From Podospora comata (taxonomy: Eukaryota; Ascomycota; Sordariomycetes; Sordariales; Podosporaceae), in the NCBI GenBank assembly GCA_017354895.1, contig CP071493.1, forward strand, positions 5,332,001 to 5,396,000: DNA of 64,000 nucleotides, in the 5' to 3' direction. The notes under the pieces are model-generated. The model was not told the origin of the DNA. It ran no database searches and saw only the letters and a program-made list of their open reading frames with translations. This document shows, in pieces, positions 21,614-32,966 of the stretch (its first letter is position 1; every line of letters begins with the position of its first letter). The position numbers and the translations under genes were made by a program.

Positions 21614-23602
21614 ATGAGCCGCGCACAGGTCTGCGCACTCCCAGCGCAGCGGTTGTTGCCCGGTTTCATCCGCGCCATCGATTGCCAGGACGCGCTAGAC
21701 GCCCTCGATGAAGGAACGGGCACCGGTGACCCTTTGGCAGGCCTGACACCAGAGCAACTAGAGTACATTCGACAGCTTATCATCGCCATCTATGAGGGGA
21801 GAGCGGTAGCTGCGAGTTATAATGTCTTTATTGTTTGTATAATCGCGGTGCTTGCAGTGTTGCACTGGCGGGAGCAGAAGCGAGACAAGCAAAAATGGAC
21901 GGCTATTCAGCAAGTTTCATCAGGAAGAACAGCAACCGAAAACAGCCAGATTGATGGATCAGGGACTTCCACGCCTTCGTCATCATCCTCGACCACCATT
22001 TTTCCTCAGACAACCCACATTAAAAGCCCCGAAGACGAAGTAGCCGTTGACCTCGAACGCCTTCCCCTATTAGCCAGTTCACAGCCAACAAAGCACTTCC
22101 AACCCAACCTTGTCACCAACAGACTCAGATCATGGCTTCTCTACCAACCCCCACCAATTCCCATCATCAATCGTGTCCTCCCCTCCATTGGCACCACCCT
22201 CTTCATTCTCTCCTGGCTTGCCCTTAACATCTTCATTCAGTTCTACCGCCTCCCGATGAAATGGTCCTTCTTCTTCATTTTCGCCGACAAAGCTGGCTTC
22301 CTCTTCATCGTCAACCTCCCCTTACTCTACCTCCTGTCAGCCAAGAACCAACCTTTACGTCGGTTGACAGGCTACAGCTATGAAGCTCTCAACATCTTCC
22401 ACCGCAGAGTGGGAGAATGGATGTGCTTCGTTGCCGTTGTCCACTTCATCAGCATGCTTCTGTACCAGTTCGTTATCGCAGAAGACTGGCTTCTGGCCTC
22501 GCAGTCACCAAAGGCGTACTTCACCCACCCGCTCATCTTGTTCGGCATCGGCACTTTTGTCAGCTACGAACTGTTATTCTTCACCAGCTTGGGAAGCTTC
22601 AGACAGAGATGGTATGAGCTCTTCCTCGCTTCCCATGTCATTCTCCAGGTCGCAGCACTCGGGTTTCTCTGGGGACACTTTTACACCAGTCGACCCTACG
22701 TAATCATCGCTTTGGCTATTTTCCTCCTCGATAGGCTTGTGTGGAGGATGAGCATCAAGCGGGTCGCCATGGAAATGGATCTGACGGTGCTAGATGGGGA
22801 GACATACTTGGTGTCAGGTGATTGGGATGTTCTCCCTGGGGCAAATGGTGTTTTGGCAGGTTGGGAGCCGACGGATCATGTCTTCTTGACGGTGCCAGCT
22901 TTGGGTCTGAGTCATGCGTTGCAGGCGCATCCTTTCACAATCGCCTCAGCCGCGCCTGGCAAGGGAGTGGAACGAGAAGAAGGGGGGAGACATGCCTGGT
23001 TCAGTCTCTTGATCAGAGCCCAGTTCGGGAACTTTCCCGGCGGGTTCACAAGGCAGTTGCTTGAGCACGCCAAGACGCACAAAAGGGTAGAGGTCCAGCT
23101 GGATGGGCCCTACGGCTCGCCGCATGCGTTGAGTATGCTGAGAGCGTCCAACAATGTGATACTGGTGGCAGGAGGTAGCGGGATCGCAGTGACGTTCCCG
23201 CTTGTGTGGGCGCTCCTTCACGAAGCAGCATCTCAGACGGACTCCGAGGAAGATGAAGATAAGCAAGTGCCGCCCTCGAGTAAACAGAAGAAGGCAATAG
23301 GGAGAAAAGTCCACATGCTCTGGGTTACGCACTCGCACTGGCACCAGAAATGGATTCCGAAGGAGCAGCTCGACGACCTCGTCGCGCTGGGTTTGGATTT
23401 GGTCGTGCCTCCCCCAACCATGGACGCAGGCAGACCGGAAGTGCATGGGATTGTGGGTCAATGGATCCAGGAGGCCGAAGGCGATTCGAGCGTGCTCGTG
23501 TCTGGTCCCGATGGCTTGAACAGAGTTGTGAGAAACGTTGCGGCCGGGGCTGTCAGACAAGGGAAGAATGTCCGGATAGCAGTGGAGAAGTTTGGGTGGT
23601 GA
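21614..23602 (+). CDS. Ferric-chelate reductase-type transmembrane oxidoreductase
   Basis: A single exon of 662 residues. After a short N-terminal region and a first membrane segment (about 69-87) comes a loop rich in Ser/Thr, then a multi-pass ferric-reductase core. Two His pairs spaced 14 residues apart are seen, His263/His277 and His341/His355, the bis-haem arrangement. The cytosolic half has the FAD-binding HPFTIAS motif (about 438-444) and the NAD(P)H-binding GGSGIAVTFPL region (about 519). Family members move electrons from NADPH through FAD and two haems across the plasma membrane to reduce Fe(III) or Cu(II) for uptake. The lack of EF hands and the topology favour a FRE-type reductase over NADPH oxidase. 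Acidic residues and an insertion near 540-560 (SEEDED) are variable in the family. The substrate is inferred. No iron-responsive site is assigned. Confidence 0.92.
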   Translation: MSRAQVCALPAQRLLPGFIRAIDCQDALDALDEGTGTGDPLAGLTPEQLEYIRQLIIAIYEGRAVAASYNVFIVCIIAVLAVLHWREQKRDKQKWTAIQQVSSGRTATENSQIDGSGTSTPSSSSSTTIFPQTTHIKSPEDEVAVDLERLPLLASSQPTKHFQPNLVTNRLRSWLLYQPPPIPIINRVLPSIGTTLFILSWLALNIFIQFYRLPMKWSFFFIFADKAGFLFIVNLPLLYLLSAKNQPLRRLTGYSYEALNIFHRRVGEWMCFVAVVHFISMLLYQFVIAEDWLLASQSPKAYFTHPLILFGIGTFVSYELLFFTSLGSFRQRWYELFLASHVILQVAALGFLWGHFYTSRPYVIIALAIFLLDRLVWRMSIKRVAMEMDLTVLDGETYLVSGDWDVLPGANGVLAGWEPTDHVFLTVPALGLSHALQAHPFTIASAAPGKGVEREEGGRHAWFSLLIRAQFGNFPGGFTRQLLEHAKTHKRVEVQLDGPYGSPHALSMLRASNNVILVAGGSGIAVTFPLVWALLHEAASQTDSEEDEDKQVPPSSKQKKAIGRKVHMLWVTHSHWHQKWIPKEQLDDLVALGLDLVVPPPTMDAGRPEVHGIVGQWIQEAEGDSSVLVSGPDGLNRVVRNVAAGAVRQGKNVRIAVEKFGW

Positions 23603-23778
23603 TATTTTGGCATGTGATGGGGCATCCACGGCGTTTTCGCTTTCATTTTATGGATACTTACAGTTTCGAGACACACATTTGGACAAGAGAGAGCATACAA
23701 AGTTGAAGAGCATTGTTTTATTGTTGGCGATAGAAGCGAGGAGTTCACAGGCTCATGACCTTTATTACAGACAAACCC

Positions 23779-24105
23779 TTACGAAGATCCCTCAGATGTC
23801 TTCCACTCCCCCGTATCCTTCACGCCCTGTGAAACATCCTGCACGCCCTTCTCAATACCGCCCGTGATGTTCTTGAGCCCATCGCCAATGGGCCGGCCAG
23901 TCTCTCCTGTGACAGAGTTGACAGTGTCGCCTAATCCGCGACCTGCGGAGCCGACGACGCCACCTGCTGTGTTGGCGATTCCGCCGAGGGTGTTGCCGAG
24001 CGTAGAAGTGACTGTTTTGCCGGCGCCGGAGATGCCACCTGTGATACCGCCGGCGGTCTGGTCGGCGGTCTTTTGGGTCTGGTCAGTGTTGAGGAGGTTG
24101 GACAT
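23779..24105 (-). CDS. Small Gly/Thr-rich LEA-like protein
   Basis: An intronless 108-residue frame with an ATG at 24105. The sequence is Gly-, Thr-, Ser- and Asn-rich, without Cys, with a recurring pattern of small residues around short amphipathic stretches (TAGGVVGSAGRGLGDTVNSV, then a similar block with DGLKNITGGIEKGV). It is hydrophilic, with no signal peptide or membrane helix. Such proteins are common in filamentous fungi and look like late-embryogenesis-abundant or stress proteins; this is resemblance, not proof. It lies tail-to-tail with the ferric reductase gene, 176 bp apart. Confidence 0.72.
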   Translation of the reverse strand: MSNLLNTDQTQKTADQTAGGITGGISGAGKTVTSTLGNTLGGIANTAGGVVGSAGRGLGDTVNSVTGETGRPIGDGLKNITGGIEKGVQDVSQGVKDTGEWKTSEGSS

Positions 24106-25169
24106 GGTGGCGCTTTTTTTTATGGTGTGGCTTTGGTTAAACTTTGGGTTTTGGTGTTTCTTGAACTGGCTGTGATGTTCTTGCCTGGTTTGAGTGAATT
24201 GCGATTTTTGTGAGATGTTTGTGGGTTTGATGCGGTTGAGGGTGAGCTTGCCACGAGCGACGTTAGACTGACGTCATTCACATCATTTTGTGTTCATCCC
24301 ACCAAGGATGGGGAGTGACTTCATTTCTGGGCCATGGTGGTGTCAATATGAGCAGGAGTGAAGAACGCAAAAGGGTTGAACGCGGTTGACCCTCGAGCGA
24401 GCCTCTTGATAGCCGGTGTATTTGCATATACCAGGGTGAGATTCACCACCAGCTTCCTCGAGTAGTACCTATTCAGACCAAAGTGAGGTCAGCTCAGGGG
24501 GTGAAGACCAGATTTCGAGGGTCCCCGTCGCACTTCTTTACAGTTCACCCTAGAGTACAAAGACCCTTTGGTATTCCCCACCGTGACCGCAGTTCCGGAT
24601 ATTAAAGCGAGCCCAGTCTTGCATCGCTGCAAGCCATGTACCAGTCATCCGAGATCTCACCACCAAGGTCCGCAACCAAATAGCCTCACTTATACAAGAT
24701 GTAAATAGGCTTTTATCTTCACTAAAATATCATGCCTTAGACCAAGCAGAAATGGTTGATGAATACCAGCCCAACTTAGCTTTTCGATGTTTAAAATCCT
24801 CCATCTCAACACCAAAGCCAACGCCTGTCTCTCCCAACCCAATTCCCCAGAGATGTTTCTTCAATTACATCTCCAGACTCGACAAAAATGATACTAAACC
24901 AGACCTCCCTTCTCCCGCCGGTCCCCCAGACCGCTTCCCACTCCAATCCCGTCTCCCTTCTAGCCCCCCCCCTTGGGCTCTCTCGTCTTGGGGCCCTCCT
25001 GTCGCTGTCTAGCTTGTCAGCCTACACACTCTTTACGAAACATCACCGATTCAGGTCACTCTCTTTATCACCCGTCTCGACCCCGATGGCCACCATTAAA
25101 ATCCCTTGTTTTTAATTTTCTTCATTCTACTAATTACCTCTCACTCATTCAATCCGGTCGTCCCCCAAA
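24106..25169. other. Divergent upstream region
   Basis: About 1.06 kb between the starts of the LEA-like gene (minus) and the barrel-protein gene (plus), so it probably holds both promoters. The plus strand becomes markedly C-rich from about 24800 onward. No gene or RNA is seen. Confidence 0.5.
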
Positions 25170-26110
25170 ATGGTCCCTCTATCATTTGCCCTTCGAGCAG
25201 CTCTGCTCACCCTCTCCACCGTCGCCCTTCCCACCCTCTCCCTCCCAGCCTCCATTGCCCAAAGAGACGTAGCCCTCCATCGCTCCTCCCTAGACAGCAC
25301 CTGGGACGACACCAACAGCTGGGAACCCCACGCAGGATGGTTCTCCTACAACGAAGACGAAGACGATGACGACGATGAAGGGGACGAGTGGTGGGAAGTA
25401 AACAGCTGGGAGGAGGAGGAGGAGGAGGAGGACGACGACGACGACAGCTACGATTACAGCTGCGAGTATGATGATGAAGACTACGACTGCGAAGAATACC
25501 CCGACTACGACGAGGACTGGGACAAAGACGAAAACGACGAGGGGTGTGAATGGGACGACAACGACGAAAGCGACTGGGAAAGTGACGACGATGACAACGA
25601 TGATCCCACCTGGAAGGATTACTCCCTCACTAATCTAGTAATCCAGTGCGTTCCCCGTGTTCCCGCCACCCCCTACCCATCCATGTTTGACATAATTGTC
25701 TCCCCTAGCTCCCCCCATCAAACCCTCCACTCCGGAATCGGCACAGTCTACACCCAAGACGGCCGCGTCGGCTCCTGCGGCACCTCCCACGACGACTCCG
25801 CCTTCGTCGTCGCCCTCGGAAACGACTGGATGCACCACCGGTACCAGGCCTCCGAGTGCGGCCGCCAGATCCAGGTCACCAACAAGGGGTCGCGTCACCA
25901 CGTTGGCGGCGAGGGTAACACCATCACCGTCACCGTCCAGGACACCTGCGCTAGCTGCGACGCCGGCCACGTCGACTTTAGCCATGCCGCGTGGGACGCG
26001 CTGACAGACGGGAGCCCGCCCGGGCAGGTTGATCTTGAATGGTGAGTTTTTTTGCTCTCGAGTGATGATGGAATGGGGCATGCTGACAGGAATTTAGGAC
26101 TTGGCTGTAA
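25170..26110 (+). CDS. Secreted acidic protein with RlpA-like double-psi beta-barrel domain
   Basis: Exons 25170-25645, 25709-26041 and 26098-26110 give about 273 residues. The first intron (63 bp, GTGCGT...CCTAG) preserves frame either way, so its use is uncertain; the last (GTGAGT...TTTAG, 56 bp) leads to a 13-nt terminal exon that adds TWL and a stop, matching the hydrophobic ending usual for this fold. A signal peptide covers about residues 1-25. Residues of about 60-150 are extremely rich in Asp, Glu, Trp and Tyr with three or four Cys. The C-terminal 105 residues form the barrel: GIGTVYT, SCGTSHDDSAFVVAL, CGRQIQV, ITVTVQDTCASC and HVDFSHAAWDAL, the usual RlpA/expansin-like pattern. Fungal relatives are extracellular and often stress- or wall-associated. 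The acidic insert is unusual. Confidence 0.88.
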
Positions 26111-26582
26111 GAGTAAATGTGGAACATACAAAAGAGAAGGACTGTGCTTACTGCTATGGATTTTGTATAAACGCATATGAGCCTGAACATAGAGTAGATT
26201 CTGTGCTTGCCGCTGTTATTTGTTCCAAGCACGTTAAAAAGCAACGCATTTACATTCCTGTCGACCATCAAAATCACCAAAAGAAAAGGCAAGCGCTTCT
26301 ATTCCATTTGATGCCTGTCGTCTATCAATGACCATAACCTCCCCCTCTTTGTTCATGTGTATAACCCAGTGCCCTTCACCAACGATGTAACCATGGGAAA
26401 AAACATCCCCTTCCCCAACGCCAATAACTCCCAAAAGAAAAAGCAAGCGTCAACCATCCCGTCAAAGACTTGTCGAAAAAAAGAAAGGGTATCTCGCTCT
26501 ATCCACCCATCAATATCCTCCGCTGTATGCCACCGGTCCCCAATCGAATCTACCACAGTGAGTCAAAAGAATAAAAAAGACA
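26111..26582. other. Intergenic between convergent genes
   Basis: About 470 bases of 3' flank shared by the barrel-protein gene and the small minus-strand gene. It holds two imperfect direct copies of AACxxxxxAAAAGAAAAxGCAAGCG around 26272-26300 and 26424-26445. Nothing else is supported. Confidence 0.45.
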
Positions 26583-26828
26583 TCACTGCCAATCCAAACT
26601 CCCCGCCTGCCACCCCATCTTCTCATTCCTCCTCGAGGCCGTCTCCCTGCTCTCCTCCTTGGCCATGCTGGCCTTGATAATCATGCACTGCTGGCACCGC
26701 TGCGCCTTGTTCGACTTGCCCGTCCGCCCGACGTCCACCGCGCCGCAGTACTTGTGTGTGATCTCGTCGTCCCAGTTCTGCGGCTTTTGCCCCGCCACCT
26801 TGGCCTTGGAGTCGTAGGATTTGCCCAT
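26583..26828 (-). CDS. Small hypothetical protein, 81 residues
   Basis: Intronless, from the ATG at 26828 with CAAAATGGG context. It is hydrophilic and charged, with a central AQRCQQC pair of Cys and a third Cys upstream (KYCGAVDVG), then a helical Lys/Glu-rich segment and a Trp-rich C-terminus. No signal peptide or membrane segment is visible. It looks like a conserved-type small fungal protein rather than noise because of its balanced composition and good start. The partner and role are unknown. Confidence 0.55.
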   Translation of the reverse strand: MGKSYDSKAKVAGQKPQNWDDEITHKYCGAVDVGRTGKSNKAQRCQQCMIIKASMAKEESRETASRRNEKMGWQAGSLDWQ

Positions 26829-27528
26829 TTTGTTCTGTTTCGATCCGGCGGAAAGAGGGAGGGAGGAAGTTCTTTGTTGAGATAGGGGTTGCTATGGTGG
26901 TAGCCCCAGTAAGGAAGGCGGGTTTGGGGCTCGCTGGGCTGTTGGGGAAAGGATGATATTCGAGGAAGTCGCAGGTAGAACGATGACGATGTTTTCTTCC
27001 AGTCCACCGAGGTATGTAAATAGTCTGTGTGAGATCGTGTAGGTGTTGCTGTGAAAGCGTGGTGTTGTCGAGGAAAGGTTGTCAAAAGAAGGTCTGAATA
27101 AACAGGTGACGGCTGATAAATATAGAACCACAAAGAGCAAAAAAATCCTTCCTTTTTTGTGCGCCCGCTCGGTGTGTGCGCCTGCCAATCTGCCCAAAAG
27201 AGCCGAGTTGTGTCTGTGTGGTTGCTCCCAGTGTGGTGTGACAAAGGCGAGCACCTGCCACGTTTATGACGTCATGCTGCTCCAAGGAAGGCACTTTCAG
27301 GGTCCGGGCCAAGCAATTCGGGGTTAGGGGTAGAGGTGACTCAATTCGCCACTGCCTGTTTCTCGGTGTCGCCGTTCGGCATGTCATGAGGCTTCAGTCC
27401 ACCTGACCCATTGAGTGTGGGATGGCAGCAGGTAACAGAAATGGTTTGACATGAACAATGGCAAAAACACGACAGTAGTAGACAGTCTACTAAGCAGAAG
27501 ACAAAATATGCAAAAGTGAAGGTGAATT
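26829..27528. other. Intergenic, upstream of small gene
   Basis: Leader and promoter side of the small minus-strand gene, then unremarkable sequence up to the tRNA. Minus-strand open frames here start with non-ATG codons and lack motifs. Confidence 0.45.
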
Positions 27529-27619
27529 GGGGCCACCCGGGGATTGAACCCGGGACCTCTCGCAAGCAATGCTTTAGGGTGTACCCTAAGCGAGAATCAT
27601 ACCACTAGACCAGCGGCCC
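27529..27619 (-). tRNA. tRNA-Pro (anticodon AGG), with intron
   Basis: The minus strand reads acceptor GGGCCGC, D-arm GGTCTAGTGGTATGAT, anticodon stem CTCGC with loop TTAGGG, an intron of about 19 nt, then T and GCGAG, T-arm CCGGG-TTCAATC-CCCGG and acceptor GTGGCCC with discriminator C. All stems pair. The intron holds ACCCTAA, which is complementary to the anticodon loop, as is common in eukaryotic tRNA introns. The 3' CCA is not encoded, as expected. Confidence 0.93.
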
Positions 27620-28131
27620 TTTCTAATTCGATGACGCTGATCCCCAGAAACTCGTGTTATGTCGCTAAAAAGAGTTTGCAACCTGTGTAACAATCTATTG
27701 GAATGCCGTGTTAGGGGAGTACTTTGAGGGATATGGAGGAATGATGAAGATAGAGTAGCATCGTTTGATGAAATTCTGGCATTTGAAGAAAATGTACCTA
27801 ACATGTTAATGCAACGGTGGTTCCCCGAGAAGCAAGTCAAGATGGTTCAAGATAACAACGCGAAAAGTCAGACCTCTGTTCATCTTCATTTTACAACGAT
27901 GCACCAAGAGATTGACAACCATCACATAGCAAAGTTGAACGTTGAAATGTCATCAGCCAAGTCGTATCCATTGAGAAATATTCACAAAACCCAAACTACC
28001 ACTCCCAACCTCACCCCCAACTCCCATACCGATTGAAATTCACCAAAAAGCGTCTTCCTATCAACCTCCCCATTCCCTCCCCAAATTCTTGTACACTGGC
28101 AGTCCACAGAACCACCTACCCTTCAAACCCC
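27620..28131. other. Intergenic
   Basis: 5' flank of the tRNA and 3' flank of the Ala/Gly-rich protein gene. No gene is seen. Confidence 0.45.
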
Positions 28132-29017
28132 TTAGGCACGGCCACTAAGACGCTGAAGGGCGTCAAGCAAAGCCCGGCAAGTAGTCCCGGCACCGCAGGC
28201 GCCACCGGCAGCTCCAGTTCCAGCACCAGCCTCAGCTCCAACGCCCGCACCAGCACCGCCAGCAGCAGCGTTATCAGGAACAAAGATGCCCCACTCGCCA
28301 ACCAAGCTATCAACAGTAAGAGTAAGCTCATTCTCCTCGAGCTCAAACTCCAACTCGCCGACACCAGCACCAATGACGAATCCATTGGCCTCGGGGCAGA
28401 AGCGACCAATCTGACCAGCGCTGATATCAAGCGTGTTGTCAGCAGTAAGAATGTAATCAATCTTCTGCAGCGTCAGCCCATCAGTGCCGCCACCAGCGAT
28501 GGCGACCTTGTACGAGACTGGCTCGAGGGCCTTGAAGCCGGGGGGAGGCGCGGCAGGGGACCTGTTCTCGGTTACGGTCATGGATCTGCCTTCTTGATTT
28601 TGGAATTCGACCTCGAAGACGCCGTTGGTCTGGGAGTTGTTAGTTTTGGTTCTGATAGGGTCGTCATTCGGGGGGAAGGGGGATGCTTACGCCAGCAGGG
28701 AAGAGAGTATCGGTTTTGATGTTGCCACCGCCTAGTTCGACCGCCTCGCCGAACTGGGCCTCTTGCTCAACCTCGTTCTCTTCGCCTTCCTCACCGCCTT
28801 CACCACCGCCGGCGGCGGGAGGTGGGGTAGCAGGGACAGCTGTAGCTGTTGGAGCGGCGGTGGCAGAGGCGATGGCGGAGGAAGAGACACGGGAAGCATT
28901 TCTTCCACGACGGTCAGCCGCGGAAACACCACCGTGGTTTCCACCGTTGTGAGGGGCCGGGAGGGCAGAGGCGGAGAGGGCCAGGATGGCGGAAAAGAGA
29001 GCGCAGGACAGCTTCAT
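28132..29017 (-). CDS. Secreted Ala/Gly-rich protein, function unknown
   Basis: Exons 29017-28691 and 28629-28132 on the minus strand (61-bp intron, GTAAGC, ACTAAC, CCAG) give 274 residues. It has a clear signal peptide (MKLSCALFSAILALSASALP), then a low-complexity Ala/Thr/Pro stretch and a Glu/Gly-rich acidic linker. A compact middle region (about 105-220) has alternating beta-strand-like segments, ending around a VDSLVGEWGIF motif. The C-terminus is Gly/Ala-rich with two Cys. No membrane helix follows the signal peptide, so secretion to medium or wall is likely. I do not recognise an enzyme motif. The overall plan is that of fungal secreted proteins of unknown function. Confidence 0.78.
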
Positions 29018-31584
29018 CTTGGAGGCTTTGTTGGGTGTGTGTTGTCTTGTTGTTTATGGAAGAGAAGGAAGACGTCAAGGAATGTGGTCGTAGTTGCGAA
29101 GCTCGTAAGTTTTAATGAATGAATGGACCAGCCAACCAAGAAATGAAGTTGTGAGGAAAAAGAGGGAAGAAAGAAGGTCGGGTTGGGGAATGGAACAACT
29201 GCTGGTGAGGCTGATGATGAAAGGAATGTCCAAATGAAAGCCCGGTATTATGGTGGCCATACAGGCGTACTTATATTGATTCTCCCTCATGACCGAACAA
29301 GTTCCTATCGGGAAAATCTCATTAAGAGCTAAGCTGATCGAAACATCGCCAAGGGATTGACCAGATGACTTCACTGGGGAGTGGTGGTTTGGCCTGCTGT
29401 CAACTGGATTGTAGGGGCCAGTCGTGCAAGTTCAACCGAAGAAAGGGGCGGCCGCACTGCCCGGAGGCCCGCGAATGCGGAAAGATGCATGTTGGGAAAA
29501 GGGCCAAGACTCGCTCTATATGAGCAATGGACGTTTGGCGTAACATGGAGGCACTGGAAAACGAATAAGCTTTGTCACCACTCCAGATGACAGAGGTCTT
29601 GAGATGAGGCTGCCACGGTGTAATTCGCTGATGCTGCCAAAAGCTGACCTGCAGGCAGCATGTTTAGGCTCGACTTGCCTTGGATGATGTTGCCGACCAG
29701 GGGTCGAGCTGGGGTCAACTCCACAGATCTGATACCAAGGGCGATCCACCCACACCTTTCCTCGGCGTTTTACATTGGCGCTCCTGGGCACTCCTTGGCT
29801 TTCTGAGACTCTGGTGCGGAAGAGATCCCTATCTGGGAGCGGTCAGTCAAATGAGAGTGGTGGTGGGAGAGCTTCAGTGTTCATCTGATCCGTCCGAGTT
29901 AAATTCAGCATAAGCGCCGTCTCCCTTTAAACGTGCTGCACACCCGATGTACGGGAACGCGAAGCCAAAAAAAGACCCATCGGCATCTGTTGCTCAAGGA
30001 AAAGAGGTCAGAATGAAGCAGTTACCCTGTATTAGTGGCAATGCCCCCGGAAACGCCATACATGGCCTGATCACTGTCTAGATTAGCTAAGAATGCCAAT
30101 AATGCTTCGAGTACACAGCCCCATCGGTTTGAGATCACACTGGTTTATGTGGGCATTTTGGGAGACGAGAGTGGGCGAATTGGCATTACCAATGATGGCT
30201 CATATATTATCGCCATGAGATGATAATTTATGGACTGGGGGATAGTACGGGGTCGTTAACCAGTCCAACTGGCTTCGAGGCGCAAGGGAGCATGGGAATA
30301 TCCGATGTGGCCTGTGCTTTGAGGGCCAAAAATCGGAGAAAAGGCAAGCTTTGCCAAGGCTCGGCTCGACTTTCCCCAGCGGTCTGGGCCCGACAGGCGC
30401 TGGCCCAGTGGAGATGCTGTTTTCTTGTCTCGACTTGGCTTTTGGTTGAAGTCTTGGAGACCAGCCAAGGACATGTTTTGCGGATTGTGATTCTTGGAAA
30501 CAGCAAGTCGAACAAGATCAAACGGGTGTTGGTCTCCGTGTGTTCATAGGAAACCGCGGGGCCAAAGCTGCAAAACAGCTAGGTACCTAGCGTAAGGTGT
30601 CTGCTCTGGGAGAGTGAGAATAGCTTCATCCGATAAGGCGCAGCCGATGGAAAATAAAACGGGACAGAAAGTTCGGGTGTCTGTGTGGTCGTAGACGTCG
30701 TGATAGGACAGGAATGATAGGAAGTCGTCGACGAGGGAAACGGCAAGAACGGAAATGGGTCGCGTGTGCTTCAGCTTCATCAACGAACATTGTCCTCCTG
30801 CCGATTGGGATCTGGCTGTGTTACGCCACACTAGCGCAGGGCCCTGGGCTGGAGCTGGGCCAATAGGAGGTGGCTTGTTTACAGGGTCCCACAAGCCGAC
30901 GTTTTGACTTCTTCCCCTTTCTCCACCTCCATCCGGCTGCACAAGCCGATCACTGTCTGATCGACCTGCTGCTTTTTGGCACGCAATGGCAGCCAACCTC
31001 GCAAAAGGACGCTCCAGTTCTCTTACAACTGCGGCTGGCTTGGCAATGCTGCCGTCTCACCATGCACCCCCGTCTGATACACCTTCAAGAGGGGTCATCG
31101 CTGCAACTTGCGTCTCTGGCTGAGGCAGAGGATTGGTGAACATGAGAGCCTGTGCGTTGAGAACTTCCGGATTCGGTTCCTTCTTCATGGCCCCTTGAAC
31201 TCGAACTGTATCAGCCGCGCCGAGATACCCGATTATCAGTGGTGGGTGGACTGCCCAGGGGTGAGTGTTTGGTGTTTTGAGTGCTCTCCAAGGTGAGGGA
31301 GGACGCCTTATTACCTTTGCTGGGCGCCACTCGTTTCGTGAGAATTTCCCTTCTCTGCTTCCTTTCCGTCTCTTTCACTTTCCTCTTCTCACTTTTTGAA
31401 AGGGCAGCTGGTCTGCAATTGTGGCTAGCTGGTGACTGTCCCTCTTTAGATTTCTTTCTTTTGACTTTCCTTCATTAACTCTATTCATATTTCAACGACC
31501 CTCCTCATCGGACAGGAGCCGACGACGCTGTATCGTGGACCACAGTGCTGGTATATTTCATAACGACAGCAACAAAACGGCAAG
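29018..31584. other. Intergenic, 2.6 kb, between divergent genes
   Basis: Upstream of both the Ala/Gly-rich secreted protein and the mucin-like protein. Open frames of up to 150 codons on the minus strand (30544-30996) and 109 on the plus strand have no recognisable motifs. The last 250 bases before 31585 are T/C-rich. No RNA gene or repeat family is seen. Confidence 0.45.
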
Positions 31585-32966
31585 ATGAGGGTTACAGGAC
31601 CAGGTGATCGCAGGAGGAACCATGCGTGGCTGGAAATGAGGAGTCGCGAGAGGCGTTGGACTCGACGACAAATCGAGGAGGAGGAAGACACCTCGGACTC
31701 GGATGGCGAAACTTCTGGGGACGACTCTGGAGACGATTCATCTGATGGTGAGGATGATGTACCGACGGTGCCCACACCAAGACCTCTCCTTCCCGTTCCC
31801 ACGGTAGGGGCTGGCGCTGGGGTTAGTTTACTGCCCGTCCCCGATACCCCCGCTCCCGTCCCTGGTGGGACATTGGGTGCCGATGAGGGCGGCGTCGATG
31901 ATGGTCTGACTTCAGAGTCTGATGGCATCGACTCTGGCGACGATGATTCGCCGGATGAGGACGAAGAGGAGGAAAATGCTGTCCCGCCACCTCCCGTCGA
32001 CGGCTCTTCGTCCACATCAACATCCTCCGTTGATGGCCCTGCTCCTACCGGAAGCAGCTCATCCAGCTCGCTTACGGCATCTGCGACCATCACCTCTTCC
32101 AGCACGAGTACTCAGTCTTCTAGCACCGTTACCGAGTCTGCTTCGGCATCCAGCACACCGACCATTGACGACGTTTTGACATCGGTAACCGCGGAGCCAA
32201 CCTCTTTGCCACCTTTGGCACTACCCGAAGTCTCCCCAACACCCGGGGCAACTGGCGGTGCTACAGTTGACCAGGAACAGCTCGGGGTATCGCCAAGCAG
32301 GATGAACGCAGGTGCGGCAGCAGGCATCATTATTGGCACGCTTGGTAGGTTCTCTGACATTTCACTTCGGGAACTAGCATCTAACCTTAGCACTCAGCCA
32401 TCATTGGATGCTTGATCGGCGCGGCTTTCCTCTGGCGCAAATGGAGGCGTGATCGCGGACAACCCTTCATGCCCGCCATTGTCCTGCCATGGAAGAAAGA
32501 TAAAGACGGCTACGACTCGGATGCTGCTCTAGCACCCCCTAAAATCAACGAGAAAACCAACACGGCCATCATGGATGATCTCATGAAGGCGGCATATCAA
32601 GCCGAGAACGGGAATGACATGGAATATTACGGAGGGTACCCACCCGACAAGAGGGAGCTCCACCCCAACATGATCGACGAAAAGGCCTATGTTGCCCTGG
32701 CTGGGCATCTCACCCCAAGGACCCCAAAGAAACCCGTGTCGACCTGGCTGGGCGGTATCGTGACACCCCGACAGTCTCAGGGCCCCGCGTTCCCCCCTAG
32801 TCCCATGTATTCCGAAGCTGAAAGACGCGAGAATGAGAGACGACAAGTTGGGTCTACGATTCCCGGAACGATGGCTGTGCCCAAGCTGCAGCCCCCGCCT
32901 CCGGCCAAGGCAAGGACGACCATGACTACGGATACAACCAACACGAGTGTGAGGTGGTACGGTTAG
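31585..32966 (+). CDS. Ser/Thr-rich single-pass membrane protein (mucin-like)
   Basis: Exons 31585-32344 and 32398-32966 (53-bp intron, GTAGGT, TCTAAC, TCAG, falling inside the membrane helix) give 442 residues. The N-terminus is basic (RRR, RSRERR) and then Asp/Glu/Ser-rich. Residues of about 130-235 are Ser/Thr/Pro/Ala-rich, like an O-glycosylated stalk. One helix spans about 242-266 (GAAAGIIIGTL and AIIGCLIGAAFLW), followed by RKWRRDR, a stop-transfer signal, and a cytosolic tail of about 175 residues with a PWKKDKDGYDS start. This resembles fungal mucin-type sensors, but no WSC, CFEM or signal peptide is visible, so how the N-terminus reaches the outside is unclear. A missed 5' exon carrying a signal peptide is possible. 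Confidence 0.75.
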
